Below are positions 16,449 to 26,217 of a stretch of 64,000 nt of DNA, piece after piece. Under the pieces are notes generated by a model. That model was not told the origin of the DNA. It saw only the letters and a list, made by a program, of their open reading frames with translations, and searched no databases. Where the stretch lies: NCBI RefSeq assembly GCF_003226255.1, contig NZ_QJST01000009.1:1-64000 (forward strand). The letters run 5' to 3'. This DNA is from Idiomarina fontislapidosi (GTDB taxonomy: Bacteria > Pseudomonadota > Gammaproteobacteria > Enterobacterales > Alteromonadaceae). How positions within the stretch are numbered: position 1 is the first letter of the stretch; each line of letters opens with the position of its first letter. Position numbers and translations under genes: made by a program.

Positions 16449-17126
16449 ATGATCCGCTTCGAGCAAGTCAGTAAAACCTATTCTGGGGGCCACCAAGCCC
16501 TCAGTCACGTTGATTTTCACGTAGCACCTGGAGAAATGGCATTTCTTACGGGTCACTCGGGGGCCGGCAAAAGTACCTTGCTCAAATTAATCAGCGTGAT
16601 GGAGCGACCGACTGCGGGTCGAGTACGCATCAATGGTCATGATCTGAATACAATTAAGCCCAAACAGGTGCCTTTTGTCCGACGTGATATCGGTATGATA
16701 TTTCAGGACCACCGATTACTGATGGATAAATCGGTATTCGATAACGTCGCGTTGCCGCTTATTATCGAGGGTTATAGCGTACAAGAGGCACGTAAACGGG
16801 TCCTAGCAGCGCTAGAAAAAGTAGGGCTAGCCGATAAGTATCGTCATTTTCCGATGATGCTTTCGGGGGGCGAACAGCAGCGTGTGGGTATCGCACGCGC
16901 GATTGTAACTAAACCACCACTGCTATTAGCTGATGAACCTACGGGTAATCTGGATCCCAAGTTATCGATGGACATTATCCGGTTGTTTGAAGAATTCAAT
17001 CAAGTGGGGGTGTCGGTGCTGATAGCGACTCACGATTTGGGTTTAATTGCGCGCTTAAAATACCGCACGCTGACGTTAAAAGAGGGACGTTTAATTAACG
17101 ATGGCTTAGAGGAGCAACCGGCATGA
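16449..17126 (+). CDS. ftsE: Cell division ABC transporter ATPase FtsE
   Basis: ATPase subunit (225 residues) of FtsEX, which controls periplasmic amidase activation via EnvC during septum splitting. Walker [13 protein letters not shown], signature [14 protein letters not shown] and Walker [13 protein letters not shown] are all intact. The stop overlaps the ftsX start by four bases. The matching activator envC is in this window at 20227-21369. Confidence 0.97.
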   Translation: MIRFEQVSKTYSGGHQALSHVDFHVAPGEMAFLTGHSGAGKSTLLKLISVMERPTAGRVRINGHDLNTIKPKQVPFVRRDIGMIFQDHRLLMDKSVFDNVALPLIIEGYSVQEARKRVLAALEKVGLADKYRHFPMMLSGGEQQRVGIARAIVTKPPLLLADEPTGNLDPKLSMDIIRLFEEFNQVGVSVLIATHDLGLIARLKYRTLTLKEGRLINDGLEEQPA

Positions 17127-18115
17127 GCCTATTGTTCCGTAATCGAGTTGTCGAAAAGGGCGCTCAGCAGCAAAAAGGCTTACCGCTATGGCGTCGGCTG
17201 TTGATGGTCCCAGTTCATCATCTTCAGCAAGCAGTGAGTAGTTTAGGCGAACTATGGCGCAACCCGATCGCGAGCTTAATGACGGTTGCAGTGCTCGGTC
17301 TCAGCTTAACATTACCCAGCGCTTTGTATGTCATGGTGAAAAATACCACACAAATCGCGGATCAGTGGCAACAGGCATCCGAAATTTCTTTGTTTCTTCG
17401 TACCGATGCGAGTGAACAATCGGTCGCTACACTCAAGCAGCAGATTAGCATTCGCAACGATGTCGAGGCGGTGCAGTGGATAACCAAGCAACAAGGGTTT
17501 GAACAATTTAAAGCGACTTCGGGTTTCGGTGAAACGCTTGATTACTTTGACAGTAATCCATTGCCGGATGTTTTAGTTGTCACTCCGGCCGAGCAAGCAC
17601 GCACTCCAACACGTGCTCAAGCGTTGCTTGATGAATTATCGCAAGCGCGCGAAGTGCAAATGGGTAAACTTGATGTCGACTGGCTTACGCGACTACAAGC
17701 CATCGTTGATCTGATCCAAGATGTATTGGCGGCGCTTGCCTTACTGTTGTGCATCTCTGTCATCCTGATCGTGAGTAATACCATTCGTCTTAATATCTTA
17801 AGTAAACGCGATGAGATCGTGATCATGAAACTGGTCGGCGCGACTGATGCCTTTATTCAACGTCCGTTCTTATATACGGGGGTTTGGTACGGCGTTGCGG
17901 GCGGTGTGATTGCGTGGCTCGCGACGCAATTGTTGATCTGGTGGATTGGCTCGGCCGTAACAGATGTGACGGAGTTATATCAGTCGCAGTTTGCGCTTGC
18001 TGGTTTGACAGTCGGCGAAATGTTAATGGTGTGGCTTGTAGCGGTTGCGCTCGGATTAGTGGGCAGCTTTTTAGCGGTGCGGAAGCACATAAAGAGCATC
18101 GAACCCGATGCATGA
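17123..18115 (+). CDS. ftsX: Cell division protein FtsX
   Basis: Membrane subunit of FtsEX, 330 residues. One membrane segment near residue 55 is followed by a periplasmic domain of about 120 residues, which binds EnvC, then three more segments (about 195-220, 250-275 and 290-315). The cytoplasmic N-terminus is basic. SNTIRLNILSKRDEIVIMKLVGA is shortened here to the hallmark RDEIVIMKLVGA, the conserved MacB/FtsX loop. Start codon overlaps the ftsE stop, so the two are translationally coupled. Confidence 0.96.
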   Translation: MSLLFRNRVVEKGAQQQKGLPLWRRLLMVPVHHLQQAVSSLGELWRNPIASLMTVAVLGLSLTLPSALYVMVKNTTQIADQWQQASEISLFLRTDASEQSVATLKQQISIRNDVEAVQWITKQQGFEQFKATSGFGETLDYFDSNPLPDVLVVTPAEQARTPTRAQALLDELSQAREVQMGKLDVDWLTRLQAIVDLIQDVLAALALLLCISVILIVSNTIRLNILSKRDEIVIMKLVGATDAFIQRPFLYTGVWYGVAGGVIAWLATQLLIWWIGSAVTDVTELYQSQFALAGLTVGEMLMVWLVAVALGLVGSFLAVRKHIKSIEPDA

Positions 18116-18134
18116 TCGAAAACGATCGCAACAC

Positions 18135-18162
18135 TTGCGTTGACAAACATGCGCGTTATACT
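18135..18162 (+). promoter_or_regulatory. Possible sigma-70 promoter of rpoH
   Basis: TTGCGT at 18135 and TATACT at 18157 are 16 bases apart in the gap between ftsX and rpoH. The -35 box is a weak match. The 137-base distance to the rpoH start would leave a long leader, consistent with the translational control usual for rpoH. Confidence 0.35.
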
Positions 18163-18298
18163 GAGATTCTTGGCGATAGTTTTTTCGCTTTCAAAGCTAT
18201 AGAAAGCGTTGCGTTAAACGGAACTTGCGTGTAAAAAAACGGTCATACGCGTAGGCTATGCTAGTCGATACATGTAGTGAGTAATTAGAGGTTGTTAA

Positions 18299-19159
18299 AT
18301 GAGCACTGAATTAAAAACCATGGCTTTATCGGTCCCTCAGGGCGGGGGTCTTGACGGTTACATTCAGTCAGTCAACCGCATTCCAATGCTGAGCGCAGAG
18401 AAAGAAAAAGCGCTCGCAAAACGTTTGCAGGAAGATAAAGACTTAGATGCCGCAAAAGAGTTAATCATGTCGCATCTACGTTTTGTCGTGCACATTGCCC
18501 GTGGCTACTCTGGTTACGGCCTGCCGCAAGCGGATTTGATTCAAGAAGGTAACATCGGCCTGATGAAAGCCGTTAAACGCTTTAACCCTGAAGTGGGTGT
18601 ACGCCTTGTTTCATTTGCTGTGCATTGGATTAAGGCAGAGATTCACGAATATGTATTGCGTAATTGGCGTGTTGTCAAAGTCGCAACAACTAAAGCGCAG
18701 CGTAAGTTGTTCTTTAACTTACGTAAAATGAAAAAACGTCTCGGTTGGTTCAACCAAGACGAAGTTGAAACCGTTGCAAAAGAGCTCGGTGTTTCAACCA
18801 AAGAGGTGATGGAAATGGAAGCGCGCATGAGCGCACATGACCAAGCCTTCGAATTAAGTTCAGATGACGATGACTCGAAAGAGGGCTCGACGTATTCGCC
18901 TGCAATGTACCTTGAGGATAAACGCTCAGACCTTGCTGAAGAAATCGAGGCGGAAGACTACGAAGCGCACACTCAGAAAAAGCTATTTTCAGCGATGGGT
19001 GAGTTGGATGAGCGTAGTCAGGATATCGTTCAGTCACGCTGGTTGTCAGACAGCAAGTCGACACTGCATGATTTGGCAGCGAAATATGAAGTGTCCGCTG
19101 AACGTGTTCGCCAGCTTGAACAGAACGCTATGAAAAAGCTGCGTGCAGCGATGTCGTAA
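18299..19159 (+). CDS. rpoH: RNA polymerase heat-shock sigma factor sigma-32
   Basis: Sigma factor of 286 residues directing transcription of chaperone and protease genes. Region 2 contains [18 protein letters not shown] (core binding and -10 recognition) and region 4 has the C-terminal helix-turn-helix [17 protein letters not shown]. The RpoH box [16 protein letters not shown] near residue 131 separates it from RpoD and RpoS. Location after ftsEX is conserved. A clear terminator follows. Start codon is preceded by AGAGG. Confidence 0.97.
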   Translation: MSTELKTMALSVPQGGGLDGYIQSVNRIPMLSAEKEKALAKRLQEDKDLDAAKELIMSHLRFVVHIARGYSGYGLPQADLIQEGNIGLMKAVKRFNPEVGVRLVSFAVHWIKAEIHEYVLRNWRVVKVATTKAQRKLFFNLRKMKKRLGWFNQDEVETVAKELGVSTKEVMEMEARMSAHDQAFELSSDDDDSKEGSTYSPAMYLEDKRSDLAEEIEAEDYEAHTQKKLFSAMGELDERSQDIVQSRWLSDSKSTLHDLAAKYEVSAERVRQLEQNAMKKLRAAMS

Positions 19160-19180
19160 TCATCGATTGGTTTTGCAGAA

Positions 19181-19208
19181 AGGCGCTACTTGAGTAGCGC
19201 CTTTTTCG
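19181..19208 (+). terminator. Rho-independent terminator of rpoH
   Basis: Stem AGGCGCTACT / AGTAGCGCCT with a short loop, followed by a run of T. Confidence 0.9.
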
Positions 19209-19243
19209 TTTCTATGTGCTGATTACTTTTATCGGAGATGTTT

Positions 19244-19501
19244 ATGGACTGTCGTATGGGGTGTGGCGCCTGCTGTATCGCACCGTCCATTAGCTCGCCT
19301 ATACCCGGTATGCCGAATGGTAAAAAGGCGGGTGAGCGTTGTGTTCAATTGGATGAAAATAACCTGTGCCGCTTATTTGGCGACCCTCGTAGGCCAAGAG
19401 TCTGCTCGAGCTTTGATGCCACTCACGATGTTTGCGGCGATAACCGCGAGCAAGCGCTGATCCTATTGACGCGTCTCGAGCAAGCCACTGGGGATGCTTA
19501 G
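19244..19501 (+). CDS. YkgJ-family cysteine cluster protein
   Basis: A protein of 85 residues with the CxxxCxxCC pattern CRMGCGACC at the start and further cysteines in ERCVQL, NLCRLF, RVCSSF and DVCGD, eight or more in all. It belongs to the zinc- or iron-chelating YkgJ group (CxxCxxCC family), whose role is not firmly known. The ATG at 19244 is chosen over 19238 because GGAG then lies seven bases upstream. The end overlaps the convergent yibQ-like gene by 39 bases. Confidence 0.8.
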   Translation: MDCRMGCGACCIAPSISSPIPGMPNGKKAGERCVQLDENNLCRLFGDPRRPRVCSSFDATHDVCGDNREQALILLTRLEQATGDA

Positions 19502-20221
19502 CTCGCTCGTCACTGTCAATTCAGATGCAAACACAAGTTGAATACCCTCTTGTTCAAGCGTGCTGAGGCGCTGCTTTAGAAACGCGATGGTTTCAGGATA
19601 AGGATGTCCGATAGCAATCGCAGTGCCCTGTTGGCGCGCGAGTCGAATTAACTCATCGAACTGCTGGCTGAGATACTGTTTATTTGTCTCATTATCGATA
19701 AAGACATGTCGCCGTGCGACAGGCACTTGATAACGATGAGCGATTTGCTCGGCGACGGTATACTCGGTTGTGCGGCTATCGATAAAGTATAAATCATGAT
19801 TTCTTAGTGACTCCATGACCGCCTGCATCGGTTGCGTCAACTGTGTTAGTTGACTCCCCATATGATTATTAATGCCTGCGACATAAGGAATGTCGTCCAA
19901 CACCTGCCGCAGTTTGAGCTTTATTTCCGCACTCGACATATCTGCGGTTAGCGCGCCTAATCCGAGGGCGTTACCAGCCAACGCCTGCATCGGCACATGA
20001 GCCATAATTTGTTTGCCCTGATGATGAGCCTTTAACGCAAACGCTCGACCGTAAGGGGTAAAGGGCAATACGGCAAAAGTCACATCACCAGGGAGTTCTG
20101 CTGCGGCCAAGTCCTCGGGGTGATTACCAATATCGTCAATGATAATGGCGATTTTATCAGCAGCCGCTACGTGAGTTACGAGACTGAGGGCAATCACTAA
20201 TGCGAGCAGAAATCGGTTCAT
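19463..20221 (-). CDS. yibQ: Divergent polysaccharide deacetylase (YibQ-like)
   Basis: Exported protein of about 252 residues. A signal peptide ends near THVAAA. IAIIIDDIGNH carries the Asp pair typical of the divergent deacetylase fold, with NNHMGSQLT and IAIGHPYPETI as further conserved blocks. Substrate is unknown; association with envC suggests a cell-wall role. The start at 20221 (MNRFLLALV) is placed by the signal peptide; the longer frame would overlap envC. It is the last gene of gpmI-envC-yibQ, the same order as in E. coli (gpmI-envC-yibQ). Confidence 0.88.
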   Translation of the reverse strand: MNRFLLALVIALSLVTHVAAADKIAIIIDDIGNHPEDLAAAELPGDVTFAVLPFTPYGRAFALKAHHQGKQIMAHVPMQALAGNALGLGALTADMSSAEIKLKLRQVLDDIPYVAGINNHMGSQLTQLTQPMQAVMESLRNHDLYFIDSRTTEYTVAEQIAHRYQVPVARRHVFIDNETNKQYLSQQFDELIRLARQQGTAIAIGHPYPETIAFLKQRLSTLEQEGIQLVFASELTVTSELSIPSGLLETRQ

Positions 20222-20226
20222 GGTGG

Positions 20227-21369
20227 CTAGCGGATCCACTGGGTTGGGTTTTCAGGTTGGCCTTTAAAACGAATCTCAAAATACAGAGCAGGTGAGTTTT
20301 GCGCACCACTTTGACCCATCAAGGCGATTTCTTCGTTTTGCTGCACTTCTTCGCCAACGTTTTTAAAGATGACTTGATTGTAGCCGTACAGGCTCATATA
20401 GCCTTCGCCATGATCAATCACAATGACAAGACCAAAGCCTCTTAACCAATCTGCAAACACCACTCGGCCGTCGGCAATACTGCGAATGCTTTGACCTTGG
20501 TCACCATCAATTAGTACACCTTTCCAACGAATCGGGCCCTCACGTCGCTCACCAAACAAACGCTGTACTTTGCCGTTGGTCGGCCATCGCAAACTCGCCT
20601 TAATCGGCTTTAACCCAACTAGCTCAATGCGGTCGCTTAACGCCTCTTCGATTGCCGCAATGACTTGTTCTAGCTCGGCTTGGCTGCTGCGCAGTTCAGT
20701 AATTTTTTCTTCTTCAGTACGTTGCTCACTACGCAACGTGGCAATGGCTTGTTCTTGCTTTTGTTGCTGTTCTTTAAGTGCGGCCTGCTGCGATGTTTGC
20801 TCGGTACGTAATTGAGTTTGCTGTTGGTACTGAGTTTGTAAGGTGCGCTTAACGTGCTCAAGCTCAGCTTGGGTCTGCTTAAGAGTCTCAATCGCTTCAA
20901 TACGTGCGTCGTTGAGGTATTTATAGTAAGTCAGCTGTCGCTCTAATGACGAAGCTTTTTGTTGGTTTAACAGCAGTTTGAGGTAATCATATTGACCATT
21001 TGCGTAGGCAGCTATTACTTGGTCTTTGAGCGCATTGAGCTGACTGCGGATATCCTCTTCTAAACGCGCTTGCTCCACCTCATTGGCTTTAATCTCGTCG
21101 GCAAGCTGCTGTAGTCGTTCGCGTGTCTTTTGCAGTGCTTCAGCGAGTTTAGCTGTGCGAAGCTCAAGGGTCTTGAGTGCTTGTTGGCTTGATGTCAGTG
21201 CTTGTTTGCGCGACTCAAGCGCTTCAAGCCGAGATTCGATCTCAGCTTGAATCGCTTTTAGTTCCGCCTGCTTTTCTGCCCGTGTTTGTTCGGTCGGTTG
21301 CTGACTATAAGCAACCGGCGCAAATTGCAGGGCGACAACAACAGCGGCGCACGCAAGGCGCTTAAACAT
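20227..21369 (-). CDS. envC: Murein hydrolase activator EnvC
   Basis: Periplasmic activator of the amidases AmiA/AmiB, controlled by FtsEX. It has a signal peptide ending near APVAYSQ, about 210 residues of coiled coil very rich in Q, E and K, and a C-terminal LytM (peptidase M23) domain: LRWPTNGKVQRLFG, VVIDHGEGYMSLYGY and PALYFEIRFKG. The LytM metal site is degenerate: GQSGAQNSPALYFEIR lacks the HLHFE histidines of active enzymes, which is normal for EnvC. Length of 380 fits. The gap to gpmI is three bases. Confidence 0.94.
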   Translation of the reverse strand: MFKRLACAAVVVALQFAPVAYSQQPTEQTRAEKQAELKAIQAEIESRLEALESRKQALTSSQQALKTLELRTAKLAEALQKTRERLQQLADEIKANEVEQARLEEDIRSQLNALKDQVIAAYANGQYDYLKLLLNQQKASSLERQLTYYKYLNDARIEAIETLKQTQAELEHVKRTLQTQYQQQTQLRTEQTSQQAALKEQQQKQEQAIATLRSEQRTEEEKITELRSSQAELEQVIAAIEEALSDRIELVGLKPIKASLRWPTNGKVQRLFGERREGPIRWKGVLIDGDQGQSIRSIADGRVVFADWLRGFGLVIVIDHGEGYMSLYGYNQVIFKNVGEEVQQNEEIALMGQSGAQNSPALYFEIRFKGQPENPTQWIR

Positions 21370-21372
21370 CGT

Positions 21373-22905
21373 TTAATTGCCCAACTGCATCAGTGTTTTG
21401 CCTGTCATTTCGTCTGGCTGCTCAAGCCCCATCAGATGCAATATGGTCGGTGCCACGTCTGACAGTATCCCATCGCGAGGTGTGGCTTGACGTCCTACGT
21501 AAATAAACGGAACTAATTCACTGGTGTGTGCGGTGTGCGCCTGCCCTGTATTGGGGTCACTCATTTGTTCAGCGTTACCGTGGTCAGCAGTAATAAGACA
21601 CTCACCACCCACTTTCTGTAATGCCTCGACTACGCGTCCCACCGAATGGTCAACCGCCTCACAGGCCTTTACCGCGGCATCAAAGTTACCCGTGTGGCCC
21701 ACCATGTCACCATTTGGATAGTTACAAATAATGACGTCGTACTGTTGATGCTCGACAGCGTCGACGATTGCATCGGTGAGTTGCTCTGAACTCATTTCAG
21801 GTTGCAAGTCATAGGTTTTAACTTTGGGGGATGGGATCAGTGTGCGTTGCTCGCCCTCAAACTCATCTTCGCGTCCGCCACTAAAGAAAAAGGTGACGTG
21901 CGCATACTTCTCAGTTTCTGAAATACGTAACTGGGTTTTGTTGTGTTTGGCCAACCATTCACCCAGCACATTATTAAGTTTAACTGGCGGGAACGCACAT
22001 GGCGTATCAAACTCATCAGCGTACTGGGTCAACATGACAAAGCCACTGAGTTGCTTACGAATCCCACGTTCAAAGGTATCCAGTTCGTTGTCAATAAACG
22101 CGCGCGTCATTTCACGTGCGCGGTCGGCGCGGAAGTTCATGAAAAATACTGCGTCACCGTCCTCGATCGCTACCGGCTCACCAATCACTACCGGACTGAC
22201 AAACTCGTCAGATTCACCCCGCTCATAGGCGTCGGCAAGTGCATTCGGTGCATTGTTGGCTTGGTGTTCAGCACGACCGTGGTATACCGCGTTAAAGGCG
22301 CTTTCGATACGCTCCCAACGGTTGTCGCGGTCCATCGCAAAAAAGCGACCTGATAACGAGGCAAAACGACCCACACCCAAACGCTCAAATAACGCTTCAA
22401 ACTTTTCAATGGACGGACGCGCTGACTTGGGTGGGGTGTCGCGACCATCAAGGAAGCCATGAACATAAATGCGCTGCGCACCTTTTTGCTGAGCCAGCTC
22501 GACCATTGCCATTAAATGTTCTTCATGGCTGTGAACACCACCAGCAGAAAGTAATCCCATGATGTGTACGGCAGCGTTCTTTTCGACCGCCTTTTCAACT
22601 TGCTCTGTTAGCACAGGATTGCTAAAGAATTCGCCTGTTTTGATACTTTGCGAAATTCGAGTAAAGTCTTGATAAACCACGCGACCAGCGCCTAAGTTGA
22701 CATGACCCACTTCAGAGTTGCCCATTTGCCCATCGGGTAGACCGACGGCGCCACCAGAACCATCGACCAAACAGTGCGGATATTCTTCCCACAACCGATC
22801 CATAACCGGCGTGTTCGCTGCGGTGATTGCGTTGTCAGGAGCTGAGTCGCGATATCCCCAGCCATCTAAGATCATCAAAACCAACGGTTTTTTATCATGT
22901 GCCAT
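21373..22905 (-). CDS. gpmI: 2,3-bisphosphoglycerate-independent phosphoglycerate mutase
   Basis: Manganese enzyme of glycolysis and gluconeogenesis, 510 residues, close to the usual 510-515. The N-terminal [10 protein letters not shown] and the phosphate-accepting serine in [16 protein letters not shown] (about residue 64) are present, along with [40 protein letters not shown] and the late metal site [12 protein letters not shown]. No mutation of key residues seen. It heads the gpmI-envC-yibQ operon and is divergent from the rhodanese gene. Confidence 0.97.
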   Translation of the reverse strand: MAHDKKPLVLMILDGWGYRDSAPDNAITAANTPVMDRLWEEYPHCLVDGSGGAVGLPDGQMGNSEVGHVNLGAGRVVYQDFTRISQSIKTGEFFSNPVLTEQVEKAVEKNAAVHIMGLLSAGGVHSHEEHLMAMVELAQQKGAQRIYVHGFLDGRDTPPKSARPSIEKFEALFERLGVGRFASLSGRFFAMDRDNRWERIESAFNAVYHGRAEHQANNAPNALADAYERGESDEFVSPVVIGEPVAIEDGDAVFFMNFRADRAREMTRAFIDNELDTFERGIRKQLSGFVMLTQYADEFDTPCAFPPVKLNNVLGEWLAKHNKTQLRISETEKYAHVTFFFSGGREDEFEGEQRTLIPSPKVKTYDLQPEMSSEQLTDAIVDAVEHQQYDVIICNYPNGDMVGHTGNFDAAVKACEAVDHSVGRVVEALQKVGGECLITADHGNAEQMSDPNTGQAHTAHTSELVPFIYVGRQATPRDGILSDVAPTILHLMGLEQPDEMTGKTLMQLGN

Positions 22906-23091
22906 ATCGACTACCTATGCGCTTGAAAGCAAAAATATATTTTGCCCAGTTTACTGGATTTCTGTCTATTTCGCATCCACTCGATTTGCTATTGGTAGTT
23001 GCGCGTTCAGAGGGTATACTTTGACCCTCGAAAAGGACATGCCCTCGACGTGCGAGGGACTACCATCAACCGAATAACTAAACGAGTTAGC

Positions 23092-23523
23092 ATGCAACAA
23101 CTAATGACATTTGTAGCAAATAATCCATTCATGAGCGGACTGTGGATTGTTCTATTGCTCGCGCTAATCATTGTAACTATTCGCTCGACCATGCAAGGTA
23201 TCAAGCAGTTACAAGCGCAACAAGCGATTATATGGACTAACCGTGAAGACGGTATTTTTGTTGATATTCGCTCTGCAGATGAATACCGTAAGGGTCACGT
23301 GAGCGGCGCAAAATCGTTGCCACAACAGCAGATTAAAGACAAAAAAGTGCATGCTATTGAAAAGTTTAAGGATGCCCCCATAGTATTGGTATGCAACACT
23401 GGACATACTGCGATCTCGGTCGCTAAAAGCTTACAAGAACAAGGCTTTAATCAAGTCGCGGTCCTGGCGGGTGGCATGAATGCTTGGCGTAATGATAAGT
23501 TACCCATTGCAACAGGAAAGTAG
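23092..23523 (+). CDS. Membrane-anchored rhodanese-like protein (YibN-like)
   Basis: A 143-residue protein with one N-terminal membrane segment (about 14-34) and a rhodanese domain. FVDIRSADEYRKGHVSGA opens the domain and the active cysteine sits in VLVCNTGHTA. The start at 23092 (MQQLMTF) is preferred over the 22999 ATG, which would place 31 unrelated residues before the membrane segment. The neighbours gpmI on one side and secB-gpsA on the other match the yibN locus of E. coli, but grxC is not between yibN and secB here. Confidence 0.85.
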   Translation: MQQLMTFVANNPFMSGLWIVLLLALIIVTIRSTMQGIKQLQAQQAIIWTNREDGIFVDIRSADEYRKGHVSGAKSLPQQQIKDKKVHAIEKFKDAPIVLVCNTGHTAISVAKSLQEQGFNQVAVLAGGMNAWRNDKLPIATGK

Positions 23524-23605
23524 TTTTTAATTAAAAATTTAGCTAAAGTCGTCAATCGACAACTTAGTTTAGTGAACAACCAACGTTTTAATAGGAAGTA
23601 TCATC

Positions 23606-24100
23606 ATGGCTGACGAACAGCAAGCAAATGGCGCAACTGCAGAAAACCAACAACAACAACCGCAGTTTGCTATCCAACGTGTTTACACTAAAGACGTTTC
23701 TTTTGAAGCGCCTAACTCACCTTCAGTATTCCGTAAAGAGTGGAAGCCTGACCTAAAACTAGACATGAACGTTAAGCATGAAAAGCTTGAAGACAATGTT
23801 TATGAAGTTGTATTGACGCTAACTGCAACAAACAAAGTAGGCGAAGAAGTCGCTTTCCTTTGTGAAGTTCATCAAGCAGGTATCTTTACTATCGGTGACG
23901 AAGTACAAGAAGGCCAGTTGGCTCATACACTGGGTTCTTTCTGCCCGAACATCTTGTTCCCATATGCACGTGAGTGTGTTGCAAGTTTGGTTAACCGTGC
24001 AACGTTCCCACAGCTAAACTTAGCGCCAGTTAACTTTGACGCTATTTTCGCGCAACACATCCAGCAGCAGCAAGCGCAACAACAGCAAGCTGACGCGTAA
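23606..24100 (+). CDS. secB: Protein-export chaperone SecB
   Basis: Tetrameric chaperone that keeps secretory preproteins unfolded and passes them to SecA. The 164-residue sequence has [19 protein letters not shown], the EVVLTLTAT strand, [12 protein letters not shown] and [18 protein letters not shown], all diagnostic. Both ends are glutamine-rich (ATAENQQQQ and [11 protein letters not shown]), longer than in the E. coli protein. gpsA follows after 16 bases. Start has AGGAAG upstream. Confidence 0.97.
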   Translation: MADEQQANGATAENQQQQPQFAIQRVYTKDVSFEAPNSPSVFRKEWKPDLKLDMNVKHEKLEDNVYEVVLTLTATNKVGEEVAFLCEVHQAGIFTIGDEVQEGQLAHTLGSFCPNILFPYARECVASLVNRATFPQLNLAPVNFDAIFAQHIQQQQAQQQQADA

Positions 24101-24116
24101 GGACTGGTTGCTTAAC

Positions 24117-25118
24117 ATGAAGCAAGCAGAAGTTGCGATTTTAGGGGCGGGGTCTTATGGCACCGCCCTTGCTATTTGTTTTGCCCGAAAAGGGGTAAAC
24201 ACGTTACTTTGGGGACGCGACGAAATCCAAGTTGCGGCGATGCGAGAGCACCGCGAAAACGCCCATTACCTCCCAGGCTGTAAGTTTCCCGAGAGTTTAG
24301 CGGTCACTGCCGACCTCAACGAAGCTGTTCGCGGCGTAAAAAATGTCGTTGTGGTGGTACCGAGCCATGCCTTTGCCGATATTTTAAAAACCATCAAGCC
24401 GATGGTCGAGCCGCAAGCACGTGTGGCGTGGGCGACAAAAGGGCTTGAGCCTGAGACCGGGCGCTTGTTATATGAAGTCGCCGAAGATGTGCTGGGTAAT
24501 ACCCATGCGCTCGCTGTTCTGTCTGGACCCACCTTTGCAATCGAAATGGCGAAGGGGCTACCTACGGCCATTTCGATGTCGTCAACGGATCAAGCGTTTG
24601 TCGACGAGCTCTCTGAGATGCTCCATTGTGAGCGGTCATTCCGAGTGTACACGAACGATGACTTCATTGGTGTTCAACTTGGCGGTGCTGTGAAAAATGT
24701 TATCGCGATTGGTGCAGGCATGGCTGACGGTATTGGCTTTGGTGCGAATGCAAGAACTGCATTGATCACACGAGGCTTAGCTGAATTAACACGGTTAGGT
24801 CTTAAATTGGGCGCCAAAAGCGAGACGTTCACTGGCATGGCCGGATTAGGTGACTTGATCCTCACGTGTACGGATAACCAGTCTCGCAACCGTCGTTTTG
24901 GACTTGCACTTGGCGAAGGTAAATCAGTCGATGAAGCGTTGGCATCGATTGGGCAAGCCGTTGAGGGTTACCGTAATACGCGAGAGGTTGTTTCGTTAGC
25001 CCACCGAGAAGCCTGCGAAATGCCCATTTGTGAGCAGATTTACAAAGTGCTGTATGAAGGTAAGGCACCTGAAGAAGCCGCCATCGCTTTACTAAGCCGT
25101 GCTAAGAAAAATGAGTGA
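24117..25118 (+). CDS. gpsA: NAD(P)H-dependent glycerol-3-phosphate dehydrogenase
   Basis: Makes sn-glycerol-3-phosphate from dihydroxyacetone phosphate for phospholipid synthesis, which feeds PlsB (46667-49117). Residues [14 protein letters not shown] form the Rossmann nucleotide site; [27 protein letters not shown] and [10 protein letters not shown] are conserved, with the catalytic lysine in GGAVKNV. The start at 24117 (MKQAEV) is used because the longer frame overlaps secB. Length of 333 residues is normal. Confidence 0.96.
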   Translation: MKQAEVAILGAGSYGTALAICFARKGVNTLLWGRDEIQVAAMREHRENAHYLPGCKFPESLAVTADLNEAVRGVKNVVVVVPSHAFADILKTIKPMVEPQARVAWATKGLEPETGRLLYEVAEDVLGNTHALAVLSGPTFAIEMAKGLPTAISMSSTDQAFVDELSEMLHCERSFRVYTNDDFIGVQLGGAVKNVIAIGAGMADGIGFGANARTALITRGLAELTRLGLKLGAKSETFTGMAGLGDLILTCTDNQSRNRRFGLALGEGKSVDEALASIGQAVEGYRNTREVVSLAHREACEMPICEQIYKVLYEGKAPEEAAIALLSRAKKNE

Positions 25119-25133
25119 TTGACGAACTGGCTG

Positions 25134-25739
25134 CTATGAAGCAGCCAGTAGTTGTTGTTCAATAAGTTGCCACTGTTGCTCGAAATGTTCTGTTGGTAGA
25201 CGTTTAAAGTCTGAACGAACAAATTGGCTTATCTTGCCATCGGCAAAAGATAACAACAGATTGGCTAAAACACCTTCTTCGACCGCAAAACGTTTTTGCT
25301 CACGCAATGCTTTCTCGCGCAATACTTGTTTTAGTTGCGATTCAATACGGTTAAATAAATCTTCGATCCGATGGCGTAATCTATCGTGTTCACCCATCAA
25401 CGCATCACCTGAAATCACACGGGTTATTCCCGGGTTTCTCTCGGCGAAAGTAAGCACTAACTTTAGTATCGTTTGACAGCGCGTTAACGTGTCTTTTTCT
25501 TCGTTCATAATGAGATTGATGCGGCTGAGCAATGTATCCTCAACAAACTCAATGAGCCCCTCAAACATCCTCGCCTTTGATGGGAAATGACGATAAAGGG
25601 CGGCTTCCGATACGCCGAGATTCGCTGCTAATTTGGCTGTCGTAATTCGTTGCCCTGGGCTGGTTTCCAACATTGCGGCAAGGGCTTGTAGAATCTCTTC
25701 ACGACGGTTTCTTTTTTGTTGTGTCATCGCGTTATCCAA
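25134..25739 (-). CDS. slmA: Nucleoid occlusion factor SlmA
   Basis: TetR-family DNA-binding protein of 201 residues that blocks FtsZ assembly over the chromosome. The N-terminal helix-turn-helix [24 protein letters not shown] is shortened here to its recognition part [12 protein letters not shown] (about residues 49-60). The C-terminal dimer domain contains [16 protein letters not shown]. Located in the conserved slmA-dut-coaBC string, five bases after dut. The convergent neighbour is gpsA. Confidence 0.95.
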   Translation of the reverse strand: MDNAMTQQKRNRREEILQALAAMLETSPGQRITTAKLAANLGVSEAALYRHFPSKARMFEGLIEFVEDTLLSRINLIMNEEKDTLTRCQTILKLVLTFAERNPGITRVISGDALMGEHDRLRHRIEDLFNRIESQLKQVLREKALREQKRFAVEEGVLANLLLSFADGKISQFVRSDFKRLPTEHFEQQWQLIEQQLLAAS

Positions 25740-25743
25740 TTAG

Positions 25744-26199
25744 TTATTGCTTACCAGAATGGCCAAATCCGCCTTCGCCACGGTCACTTGCGGCAAACTC
25801 ATCAACGATCGCCAGTTGTGCCTGAATCACGGGTACGATAACCAGCTGTGCGATACGATCGCCTGGCTCGATAACGTAATCCTGATGGCTCCGGTTCCAT
25901 ACAGATACCTTGAGTTCACCTTGGTAATCAGAGTCAATCAGTCCGACTAAATTGCCTAGCACGATTCCATGTTTGTGACCTAGACCAGAGCGAGGCAATA
26001 ATGTTGCTGCGTAACCAGGATCGCCAATATGCATGGCTATACCCGTACCGATTAATTGCGTTTCCCCTGCACCTATCGTCAGTGGTGCGTCAAGGCAGGC
26101 ACGTAAATCCATACCCGCTGAACCCTGTGTGGCATATGTAGGAAGCGGAATATCGTTACCAATCTTTGGGTTAAGTATTTTGACTTCTACCGAGGTCAT
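25744..26199 (-). CDS. dut: dUTP diphosphatase
   Basis: Trimeric dUTPase of 151 residues that removes dUTP and provides dUMP. The five motifs are visible: [34 protein letters not shown] and the C-terminal [11 protein letters not shown] that closes over the active site. Length matches the family. It lies between coaBC and slmA in one operon, 18 bases after the coaBC stop. Confidence 0.97.
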   Translation of the reverse strand: MTSVEVKILNPKIGNDIPLPTYATQGSAGMDLRACLDAPLTIGAGETQLIGTGIAMHIGDPGYAATLLPRSGLGHKHGIVLGNLVGLIDSDYQGELKVSVWNRSHQDYVIEPGDRIAQLVIVPVIQAQLAIVDEFAASDRGEGGFGHSGKQ

Positions 26200-26217
26200 A
26201 GTGATTCGGTTCCTTAA

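Noticed and set aside
18299-18340. RNA thermosensor at the start of rpoH
   Set aside because: I could not trace a convincing paired structure by eye; folding software would be needed.
20670-20900. Lysine- and leucine-rich short frame inside envC
   Set aside because: It is a shadow of the glutamine/glutamate-rich coiled coil of envC in another frame.
24036-24116. Upstream extension of the gpsA reading frame overlapping secB
   Set aside because: The extension has no homologous content; the normal Rossmann start [15 protein letters not shown] begins at 24117.
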